Assembly: GCA_043760535.1 (NCBI GenBank)
Contig: JAYUOV010000247.1
Location: 1-9,696, forward strand
From: JAZKFT01 sp043760535
GTDB taxonomy: Bacteria; Bacteroidota; Bacteroidia; Chitinophagales; Chitinophagaceae
Direction of reading: 5' to 3'
DNA length: 9,696 nucleotides
Shown in pieces: positions 1 to 5,738 of the stretch. A model generated the notes under the pieces. It saw only the letters and a list, made by a program, of their open reading frames with translations. It searched no databases and was not told where the DNA came from. The first letter of the stretch is position 1. Each line of letters opens with the position of its first letter. A program made the position numbers and the translations under genes.

Positions 1-99
1 AAATCAAAGATCACCCAATCAATAAAATCAAAGAACTGCTACCGCAAAATTACTACGCAAGTAAATCATAGAAAATAAGGGGTTGGTAAAACGGATACA

Positions 100-492
100 C
101 TATAATTTCTGTTCTAAATTAGAGGGATTCTTAATCACAAACGTAAATGAAGTAAACCTTGGTAAAGCATTTGTTTTAATTGTTATGGAGATTGCCTTTT
201 TTTTCTCATTATCCTTTTTTGAAGGGGTAATTGTAACAGGAACAATTAATGAATCTGATGGCAAAATATGCATTCCTGCTTTTAGGCCAATTGTTGTACA
301 GTCGCAACCTGTTAAAAAATCTTCAATTATTAAATCTGAATTACCCGTATTTTTTATTGTAAAGGACTTGTTGGTAAAGCTCGTATCGCTTGACATTAAA
401 TTTTTTAAATCGCATTCAATAATTGGAACTTTTGGTTTACAACCAAGTAAAACTGCCAATAAGAAAGCGATAACAATGAGAATCTTATTCAC
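100..492 (-). CDS. DUF1573 domain lipoprotein, third gene of the Cys-rich peptide operon
   Basis: Predicted 130-residue lipoprotein. Residues 1-17 are a hydrophobic signal ending in a lipobox (VLLGC), so Cys18 should be lipidated and the protein held on the periplasmic or outer face. Residues 40-122 match the short beta-sandwich pattern of DUF1573: an F-x-I-x-NTG strand (44-50), an L-I-I-E strand, then GCDCT with Cys63 and Cys65, then a strand-rich tail with a T-N turn near 107-108. Family members usually carry a Cys-Gly-Cys or similar pair here; no biochemical role is settled. The start is GTG at 492, lying inside the last codons of the upstream thioredoxin gene (8-base overlap), which implies translational coupling. 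I infer a role in thiol handling or surface display of the Cys-rich product encoded first in the operon. The family call is firm; the function is not. Confidence 0.82.
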   Translation of the reverse strand: MNKILIVIAFLLAVLLGCKPKVPIIECDLKNLMSSDTSFTNKSFTIKNTGNSDLIIEDFLTGCDCTTIGLKAGMHILPSDSLIVPVTITPSKKDNEKKKAISITIKTNALPRFTSFTFVIKNPSNLEQKL

Positions 493-1396
493 CTAATAGT
501 TTTTTAATTTTTTTTATCTCGTTCTCTAAATACATATCGGAGATATCGCTATCAAAACCTAAAAATGAAGGCTCTGGTTTTTGGAATCTTTTCGATAAAA
601 ACTCCGTAGGGAAACTTCTTATTCCTCCCTTGCAAAAACGGTTACTTATAGAATCCCCGTCGTATAAAAATGTAATTCCACCAAAAGCGTTTTTGTTGGC
701 ATGATTTTGAAACTTATCAAACTTTGTAACCGTTCCGGCACAAATCATTACTATGTCAAGTTGCTTGTTTTTAAAAGTATCTGCCAATTGTTTTAGGGCT
801 TTATATTTTTCTTCACAAGGGGGGCATCCTACAAAATACCATTCTAATAATAGTACTTTATTTCGGGCGGTATCTTCTATTGCAACAGCATCTCCTGTAA
901 TTGTTTTATAAACTTCTCTACCTAAAACACCAGTATTTTTTGGCAGTTTATTTACATAAAAAGAATATGACATTTTAGGTATAAACACCTTCCACGAAAG
1001 CAATAAAAAAGCAATAGAGCCAATGAATACTCCAATAAATAATGGTTTTCGACCCCTTTTATAGATAAATGCTAAAGCTGTACCTAATACCGGGAAAATA
1101 GTAGCAAAAGGAGCTCTTAACGGCACCAGTATATTTTCGTATAGCACTTGTGCATCTATTACAAGATGAGGGGCAATACAAACTAAAAAAAGAAAAAATG
1201 AAGCTTTAAATCTCGTAAGTAACCAAAGTGCCATTACAAAATGAAAAATAGTAAAAAGGACATACATTTTAATATATGTCTTTTCGAAGTTTACGTTTAA
1301 ATACGCCAAAACAACATCTAAATTGTAAATAAATGATGTAAAAAACAAAATTGTAATTACTGTTACCACAATACCTTTCCAACCAATAATTTTCAT
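485..1396 (-). CDS. Five-helix membrane protein with C-terminal thioredoxin-like domain
   Basis: 303 residues. The N-terminal half has five hydrophobic segments (about 9-27, 43-62, 65-83, 98-113, 119-138). The C-terminal part (about 150-303) is a thioredoxin/TlpA-like domain: a V-L-L-L-E-W-Y-F strand, then the redox motif CPPC at 191-194, and an S-F-P-T segment at 261-264 whose Pro263 fits the cis-proline. With five helices and a cytoplasmic N-terminus the domain would face the periplasm (inference). It could oxidise, reduce or isomerise disulfides; the sequence alone does not show which. It lies 25 bases after the eight-cysteine lipoprotein gene and overlaps the DUF1573 gene, so the obvious candidate substrate is that Cys-rich protein. 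The membrane half resembles redox-associated integral membrane modules only in general shape; I cannot assign it to MauE, DoxX or DsbD with confidence. Confidence 0.8.
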   Translation of the reverse strand: MKIIGWKGIVVTVITILFFTSFIYNLDVVLAYLNVNFEKTYIKMYVLFTIFHFVMALWLLTRFKASFFLFLVCIAPHLVIDAQVLYENILVPLRAPFATIFPVLGTALAFIYKRGRKPLFIGVFIGSIAFLLLSWKVFIPKMSYSFYVNKLPKNTGVLGREVYKTITGDAVAIEDTARNKVLLLEWYFVGCPPCEEKYKALKQLADTFKNKQLDIVMICAGTVTKFDKFQNHANKNAFGGITFLYDGDSISNRFCKGGIRSFPTEFLSKRFQKPEPSFLGFDSDISDMYLENEIKKIKKLLGE

Positions 1397-1421
1397 TTAT
1401 TATGTTTTAATTTAAGAAAAA

Positions 1422-2123
1422 TTATGTTGAAGGTTGAAACCCTTCACACCTGCCCAAACAAGAAGATCCACTAAATAATCCACAGCCACCTGCTTTTGTA
1501 CAGTCTGTATTAGTATCACAATTATTGCCACTTCCAGGGCACCCCAAGTTGTATCTACATGTACATTTCGCAGTAAGGCCTAAATCATCTACCTCTTCTT
1601 CTTCATCCGAGAAGCCTGCCCGATTAATTTCGTTTGTAGCCTTTCTGGTTTGCAAAATACTTTTAATAGTAAGATCATTTGTGCCAACTATAGAAAAATC
1701 GTTACTAAAATACGGGCATTCAACAAGAAAAAATTGTTGTGACTTTGTAAAAGCCCTTTCAAAAGCGGTGAGGTTTACATTGATAAATTTTTCACCAATT
1801 TTTGAGTCACTAAAGATTTTATCCATCCCATTAGTTATTAAAAAGGTTTGTAATTTTTTAATAAGTAGTGATTGCTCAGAAGATAACTTTCCTTCATCAT
1901 TTTTTAGTATCGTAGCATATTTGGTTTTCCACAAAGCTTCCTTTTCCTTATTTGAAAGCATCAAATACGCTTGTTTCATCTCCGGTACAGAAGTTTCATT
2001 TAAAACTTCTTGCGAAAGTAAAGATAGCGCCTCGACGGCCTGAACATCCAATTCTACTTTTTTGGTACAAGAACTAAACATCATTAGGAATGCGATGCTT
2101 GTCATAACGAATAGTGATTTCAT
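1422..2123 (-). CDS. Fulvocin C-related Cys-rich lipoprotein (possible bacteriocin precursor)
   Basis: 233 residues, first gene of the minus-strand operon. Residues 1-18 form a hydrophobic signal with a lipobox-like end (MMFSSC), so Cys19 may be lipidated. Residues 25-165 are a helical, Lys/Glu-rich region with one further cysteine (Cys136, in VECPY). An acidic linker (EEEEVDD, 174-180) leads into a compact tail of eight cysteines at 187, 189, 195, 202, 208, 214, 222 and 226, opening with C-x-C and closing with C-G-L-F and C-x-x-C. From memory, fulvocin C of Myxococcus fulvus is a 45-residue bacteriocin with eight cysteines in four disulfides and a similar opening and layout; Bacteroidota proteins with this tail are commonly named fulvocin C-related. 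Whether the tail is cut off and toxic, or stays as a surface domain, cannot be seen. No dedicated peptidase, ABC exporter or immunity gene is evident nearby. Confidence 0.75.
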   Translation of the reverse strand: MKSLFVMTSIAFLMMFSSCTKKVELDVQAVEALSLLSQEVLNETSVPEMKQAYLMLSNKEKEALWKTKYATILKNDEGKLSSEQSLLIKKLQTFLITNGMDKIFSDSKIGEKFINVNLTAFERAFTKSQQFFLVECPYFSNDFSIVGTNDLTIKSILQTRKATNEINRAGFSDEEEEVDDLGLTAKCTCRYNLGCPGSGNNCDTNTDCTKAGGCGLFSGSSCLGRCEGFQPST

Positions 2124-2150
2124 AGTTAAATATGGCTTTAAGGATAAGCA

Positions 2151-2220
2151 CTAACCTTTTGATTTAAACTATTATTTGGTTAGATAAAATTTCACCATTG
2201 CTTTTACATAACCTAACCAT
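2151..2220. promoter_or_regulatory. Divergent regulatory region with three CTAACC/GGTTAG elements
   Basis: The 132-base gap between the Cys-rich lipoprotein gene (minus) and the XRE gene (plus) contains CTAACC at 2151-2156, TGGTTAG at 2177-2183 and CTAACCA at 2213-2219. The second and third copies are a perfect 7-base inverted repeat; the first and second form a 6-base inverted repeat. The third copy fills the end of the spacer of a weak plus-strand promoter candidate (TTG at 2198-2200, 19 bases, TAAATTGC at 2220-2227), a position where a bound repressor would block the XRE gene itself. No convincing TAnnTTTG box was found for the minus-strand operon. Operator function and autoregulation are inference from position and symmetry. 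Confidence 0.4.
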
Positions 2221-2255
2221 AAATTGCATAATAAATTCATTTACAACATAAAAGC

Positions 2256-2609
2256 ATGAAAAGAAAACACGAAACCGCAATTTTGAATGTTGGTGAGAAA
2301 ATTAAAAGGGCAAGAGAAGATAAAAACTACTCCCAGGAATATATGGCTGCACAGTTGGGTATACAACAAGGGGGCTTTTCCAGATTGGAAAAGAAAACAA
2401 GTGAAATTACCATTGGTGAATTGTACGAAATTGCTAATATTTTGGAAAAGCCAATAACTGACTTTTTACCAGAGACTCCAGCTATTCAAAACAACCAATG
2501 CCATTTTAACCAACAGGCGGGTAATGTTATTCACCACTATCATTATCAAATGAGCGATGAACAGTTAAAGTTGCTGTCTCAATTGGTTAGTGCAAACGCT
2601 TCTAAATAA
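2256..2609 (+). CDS. XRE-family helix-turn-helix transcriptional regulator
   Basis: 117 residues starting at an ATG. Residues about 12-70 are a Cro/CI-type HTH domain: VGEKIKRARE opens helix 1, SQEYMAAQLG gives helix 2 and turn, and the recognition helix follows with QQGGFSRLEKK; ITIGELYEIANIL and ITDFL complete the domain. The C-terminal 45 residues have no recognised domain; they contain a His/Tyr-rich stretch (HHYHY, 93-97) and a short amphipathic helix that may serve in oligomerisation. Single-domain XRE proteins of this size usually repress or autoregulate. The gene is divergent from the Cys-rich peptide operon, with symmetrical elements in the shared gap, making that operon the likeliest target (inference). 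It shares the low GC of the operon rather than the higher GC of arfB downstream, so it probably belongs to the same module. Confidence 0.85.
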   Translation: MKRKHETAILNVGEKIKRAREDKNYSQEYMAAQLGIQQGGFSRLEKKTSEITIGELYEIANILEKPITDFLPETPAIQNNQCHFNQQAGNVIHHYHYQMSDEQLKLLSQLVSANASK

Positions 2610-2634
2610 TTGTACTTAGATTAAATAAAAAAAA

Positions 2635-3036
2635 GTGATCATCAATATTTCCGCCGAATTAACCTTTAAAACTGCCCGTAGCGGCGGCAGTGGCGGACAA
2701 AACGTAAACAAGGTAGAAACCATGGTAGAAGGTTATTGGGATTTGGCCAATAGCCTGTTGCTAACCGAAGAACAAAAAATAGTATTGGAAGAAAAGCTGG
2801 CGAACCGCATTAATAAAGAAGGACAGGTTTTGATAAAGAGCCAGGTACACCGCAGCCAGTTAGCCAATAAAGAAGAAGTAGTAAAAAAGTTCAACGATTT
2901 GGTGAAAAAAGCGTTGGAGAAAAAGAAACCCCGCATAGCAAGCAAACCCAGTAAAGCAGCTAAAGAGAAGCGGATTGCATCTAAGAAAAGAGAAGGAGAG
3001 AAAAAGGCTTTGAGGGGAAAGGTTACTGATTTTTAA
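2635..3036 (+). CDS. arfB: Alternative ribosome-rescue aminoacyl-tRNA hydrolase ArfB
   Basis: 133 residues, close to the roughly 140 of E. coli ArfB/YaeJ. It is a stand-alone class I release-factor catalytic domain: the GGQ motif is at 20-22 within SGGSGGQNVNKVET, and HRSQLANKEE (72-81) is the second conserved block. The tail from about 96 is strongly basic (KKKPR, KAAKEKR, SKKRE), as needed in this family to enter the empty mRNA channel of stalled ribosomes. It hydrolyses peptidyl-tRNA on ribosomes lacking a codon in the A site. It lacks the stop-codon recognition domains of RF1/RF2. The start is GTG at 2635; no in-frame ATG lies before the conserved region. It sits 25 bases after the XRE gene but differs sharply in GC, and 11 bases before the MbnP-family gene, with which it may be cotranscribed. 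Confidence 0.93.
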   Translation: MIINISAELTFKTARSGGSGGQNVNKVETMVEGYWDLANSLLLTEEQKIVLEEKLANRINKEGQVLIKSQVHRSQLANKEEVVKKFNDLVKKALEKKKPRIASKPSKAAKEKRIASKKREGEKKALRGKVTDF

Positions 3037-3047
3037 TTTTACATACC

Positions 3048-3803
3048 ATGAAAAACGGGATACTGTATTTGGGGCTGATGATAATTGGAGCCACTACATT
3101 ACACAGTTGCCAGCAAGAGGTAACCGGCGACACAGCCAATTACGAGGTGAAACTCAGCTTTCAGCATAAGGTTGGCAATGATGCTTTACAGTTTGCAACC
3201 ACTTATACCAATGCCCAACTGGAGCCATACACGGTTACCAATTTTAAATACTACATCAGCAATATTTCTTTTACCAGCGATGCCGGCGTAGAAACCAAAG
3301 TGCCGGAAAGTTATTTTTTGGTAGATGAAAAAGCCCCAGCCAGTAAATCCTTCACCGTTTCTGTGGCGGCCAACAGGTTTTCTAAAATTAGTTTTTATGT
3401 GGGTGTGGATAGCAGCCGCAACGTTAGTGGTGTGCAAACAGGTGCTTTAGACCCGGCCAATGGCATGTTTTGGACATGGAACAGCGGCTACATTATGGCT
3501 AAGCTAGAAGGCACATCACCCGCATCTACAGCGCCTTTGCAAGGGATTACCTACCATATAGGCGGCTTTAAAAGCGATAACAATGTGGTTAAAAAAATCA
3601 CGTTGGATTTGCCCACAGCTTTGAACATTTCAAAACTAAAAGCCAGCGAAGTATTGATTGCGGCCGATGTAAATGCATGGTTTACCGGTGCTGCCGATGT
3701 AAAAATTGCCGACGAAGCTTTTTGTATGAGCCCTGGTGTTTTGGCCAATAAAATTGCAGCAAATTATATGCGGATGTTTACGGTTACAGATGTTATCAAT
3801 TAA
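3048..3803 (+). CDS. MbnP-family copper-associated lipoprotein
   Basis: 251 residues. A hydrophobic signal ends in a lipobox-like LHSC with Cys21, so an outer-membrane or periplasmic lipoprotein is likely. The body is beta-rich: YEVKLSFQHKVG (32-43), FKYYISNISF (66-75) and FYVGVD (116-121), then the family hallmark MFWTWNSGYIMAKLEG (140-155), HIGGF (170-174) and a conserved end SPGVLANKIAANY (228-240). MbnP proteins are known partners of the di-heme enzyme MbnH; studied examples bind copper after a Trp is oxidised to kynurenine. Trp142 and Trp144 are the most conserved-looking tryptophans, and His40 and His170 are plausible metal ligands, but which residues serve here is inference. The peroxidase gene follows after 27 bases, completing the pair. 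No methanobactin precursor or biosynthesis gene is nearby, so a copper role independent of methanobactin is expected. Confidence 0.87.
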   Translation: MKNGILYLGLMIIGATTLHSCQQEVTGDTANYEVKLSFQHKVGNDALQFATTYTNAQLEPYTVTNFKYYISNISFTSDAGVETKVPESYFLVDEKAPASKSFTVSVAANRFSKISFYVGVDSSRNVSGVQTGALDPANGMFWTWNSGYIMAKLEGTSPASTAPLQGITYHIGGFKSDNNVVKKITLDLPTALNISKLKASEVLIAADVNAWFTGAADVKIADEAFCMSPGVLANKIAANYMRMFTVTDVIN

Positions 3804-3830
3804 AAATGCAGCTGCAATCCCAACCTTCAA

Positions 3831-4880
3831 TTGACAAAAAAAATTACCATATTAATTGCAGTTGTGGCCAATGTAGCATTTACTGTGGTGGTAATTTCCT
3901 GTAAAAAAAAGAAAGATGTAGAAGTACCACAAACCACTTCGGTAGGGTTTAGCATACCTGCAGGCTGGCCTGCTATTAAATACAATCTTGATAGCAATAA
4001 GCTTACCCAGCAAGGCATAGACCTTGGCCGTAAATTATTTTACGAAGGCAAATTGAGTAAAGACGGGCAGTTTCCCTGTGCCAGTTGTCATCAGTCGTTT
4101 GCGGCCATGGCCACTTTTGATCATAACCTTAGCCATGGTTTTAACGGGCAGTTTACTACCCGCAATGCACCATCGCTGGCTAACCTTGCCTGGCAATCTG
4201 CATTTCACTTCGATGGCGGCATTAACCATTTGGATGCACAGCCTTTGGCTCCCATTACAGCCCCTAACGAAATGGCCGAAACCCTGGAAAATGTGCTGAA
4301 TAAACTACGAACCGATGCTAAATACCCTCCCTTGTTTACAGCCGCCTTTGGCGATGCTACCATTAATACCCAACGCATGGCAAAGGCGCTAAGCCAGTTT
4401 ATGCTAACCATGGTAAGTGCCAATAGCAGGTACGATAAAGTAAAACGTGGCGAGGCCACTTTTACCCTGCCCGAACAATTGGGCTACGATATTTTCAAAG
4501 GTAAATGTGCCACCTGCCACCCCGAACCTTTATTTACCGATTTTAAGTTTCGCAACAACGGACTTGTTTTGGATCCCTTTAATAAAGACTTTGGAAGAAT
4601 GGGCATTACCAACAACAAGGCCGATTCTTTGAAATTTAAAGTGCCATCGCTTCGCAATGTAAACGTAACGTTTCCTTACATGCACGACGGCCGCCTGTAT
4701 AGCCTCTACGATGTGCTGGATCATTATAGCAGCAGCGTTGTAAATGGCCCCACCACCGATCCGTTGGTAAAAAATAAAATACCCCTTTCCAATTTTGAAA
4801 AGGGGCAATTAGTGGCTTTTATGATATCGCTAACAGATACTGCTTTTAGTAAAGACCAAAGATTTACAGCTCCCAACTAA
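3831..4880 (+). CDS. Di-heme cytochrome c peroxidase family lipoprotein (MbnH/MauG/CcpA type)
   Basis: 349 residues from a TTG start at 3831. No in-frame ATG occurs before the signal; the nearby ATG at 3806 is in another frame and soon stops. The signal ends in VISC, giving a lipidated Cys24. Two c-type heme motifs are clear: CASCH (83-87) and CATCH (226-230). NAPSLANLAW (112-121) follows the first heme, and VPSLRNV with PYMHDGR (271-288) follows the second, as in bacterial di-heme peroxidases; Met284 is near the place of the variable axial ligand of the second heme. Family members either reduce peroxide or, as MauG and MbnH do, oxidise residues of a partner protein. The MbnP-family gene directly upstream favours the partner-oxidation role, forming kynurenine in MbnP (inference from known pairs). 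A hairpin begins immediately after the stop codon. Confidence 0.93.
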   Translation: MTKKITILIAVVANVAFTVVVISCKKKKDVEVPQTTSVGFSIPAGWPAIKYNLDSNKLTQQGIDLGRKLFYEGKLSKDGQFPCASCHQSFAAMATFDHNLSHGFNGQFTTRNAPSLANLAWQSAFHFDGGINHLDAQPLAPITAPNEMAETLENVLNKLRTDAKYPPLFTAAFGDATINTQRMAKALSQFMLTMVSANSRYDKVKRGEATFTLPEQLGYDIFKGKCATCHPEPLFTDFKFRNNGLVLDPFNKDFGRMGITNNKADSLKFKVPSLRNVNVTFPYMHDGRLYSLYDVLDHYSSSVVNGPTTDPLVKNKIPLSNFEKGQLVAFMISLTDTAFSKDQRFTAPN

Positions 4881-4915
4881 GGCGGAAAAAGGTGTATTTA
4901 TCACTATTTTTTGCC
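4881..4915. terminator. Hairpin between convergent genes, probable bidirectional terminator
   Basis: Arms GGCGGAAAAAGGTG (4881-4894) and CACTATTTTTTGCC (4902-4915) can pair over 14 positions with one mismatch and three G-U wobbles around a 7-base loop. It begins directly after the peroxidase stop codon and lies about 70 bases beyond the stop of the convergent coiled-coil gene. The U-rich run lies in the descending arm rather than cleanly after a GC stem, so termination strength is uncertain. Confidence 0.45.
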
Positions 4916-4986
4916 TCTTTGTAAAAAGATAGAGCGATTGGTTAAATGCACCCAAAAGAATCCGGTTGTCATTAATACCATTATCC

Positions 4987-5628
4987 TTATTTCCTGCGCC
5001 TACCCATCATTTGGATTAGGGCTTCTTTTTGCTTCTGAACTTCGGTAGTTTGCTCCTGCTGCTTTTTGGTATTTTCTACAATATCCTCTTGTAGCTTCTT
5101 TAATTTCTTTTGCATGTCATCACCATCTTCCACCAGATTTTTATACTTTTTTTCTGCTTTTTTTACTTCCTCATCCTGTTTTTTTATTTCCAATTCCAGG
5201 CTCAGGTCTTCGGTATTGTTTTTTAAAGAAGTAAGAAACACATCTGTACCTGCTGCAATGCCTGCCACCGTACCAGAAGTGGTAGTATTGGTGCTAACAC
5301 CAATCGGATTTACAATCATAAACACCGTGCTGGCATCCTTTTCCTTGCGGCTTTTTCTTTCTACTTTAATCAGCGCATCTATTGGGTTGCCACTAATTTC
5401 TGGTATCAATACGTTGCGGTATTCTAAAAATCCCTTTTTTTCTTTCGAAGACAAACCCATCTTTTTAAACCTTTCTTTAATGGCGTCTTCGGCCACACCT
5501 GTTGTAAAAGGCAGATCCATAATAAAACAAGGCACCAGCATTTTATCATATTCTACAGTGCCCTGACGGCTTTGTGCCATGGCATTCGAAGAAATAAATA
5601 CAAGAACTGCTAACAGTAATTTTTTCAT
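4987..5628 (-). CDS. Exported coiled-coil protein of unknown function
   Basis: 213 residues; I do not recognise the family. Residues 1-18 are a signal peptide with a typical cleavage site (NAMA before Gln19), so the mature protein is periplasmic or outer. Residues 22-110 form a small mixed domain starting with GTVEYDKM and containing one cysteine (Cys34). A short Ser/Thr/Gly-rich stretch (about 112-128) follows. From about 141 to 206 it is a charged coiled coil rich in Lys, Glu and Gln, ending in a basic GRRRK tail. The overall plan (exported head plus C-terminal coiled coil) suggests a structural or oligomeric role, but nothing shows a specific one. It is transcribed alone, converging with the peroxidase gene and diverging from the flippase gene, so context gives no functional hint. 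Confidence 0.75.
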   Translation of the reverse strand: MKKLLLAVLVFISSNAMAQSRQGTVEYDKMLVPCFIMDLPFTTGVAEDAIKERFKKMGLSSKEKKGFLEYRNVLIPEISGNPIDALIKVERKSRKEKDASTVFMIVNPIGVSTNTTTSGTVAGIAAGTDVFLTSLKNNTEDLSLELEIKKQDEEVKKAEKKYKNLVEDGDDMQKKLKKLQEDIVENTKKQQEQTTEVQKQKEALIQMMGRRRK

Positions 5629-5649
5629 AAGTATTATTTTTTATTAAGA

Positions 5650-5657
5650 TAAAAATA
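5650..5657 (-). promoter_or_regulatory. Possible -7 box of the coiled-coil gene
   Basis: On the minus strand this reads TATTTTTA, seven of eight matches to the Bacteroidota TAnnTTTG element, about 20 bases before the ATG at 5628. The nearest TTTG upstream lies 26 bases away rather than the usual 19-21, so only the -7 part is supported. Confidence 0.25.
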
Positions 5658-5688
5658 GGGTAAAAGAGGTTGCATTGTAAAATCAAAA

Positions 5689-5719
5689 ATTGCCGACCAC
5701 ATTGCTTTGATTATTTTTA
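5689..5719 (+). promoter_or_regulatory. Bacteroidota-type promoter of the flippase gene
   Basis: TTG at 5690-5692 is followed after exactly 19 bases by TATTTTTA at 5712-5719, which matches the TAnnTTTG -7 element at seven of eight positions. Transcription would begin near 5725, leaving a leader of roughly 15 bases before the TTG start codon at 5739. Confidence 0.45.
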
Positions 5720-5738
5720 CAGCTTAATTAGGTAAACA

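Noticed and set aside
83..496. Plus-strand reading frame of 137 codons
   Set aside because: It is antisense to the DUF1573 gene, which has a lipobox and family motifs; the plus-strand product shows no recognisable features.
1525..2043. Plus-strand reading frame of 172 codons
   Set aside because: It lies wholly antisense to the Cys-rich lipoprotein gene, and its Ser-rich composition comes from reverse-reading Glu/acidic codons.
3048..4880. A methanobactin biosynthesis operon
   Set aside because: Only the MbnP/MbnH-type pair is present; no precursor peptide, MbnB/MbnC or transporter gene is found in the window.
5066..5566. Plus-strand reading frame of 166 codons
   Set aside because: It is the Phe/Ser-rich reverse image of the Lys/Glu coiled-coil gene; the signal peptide and coiled coil support the minus strand.
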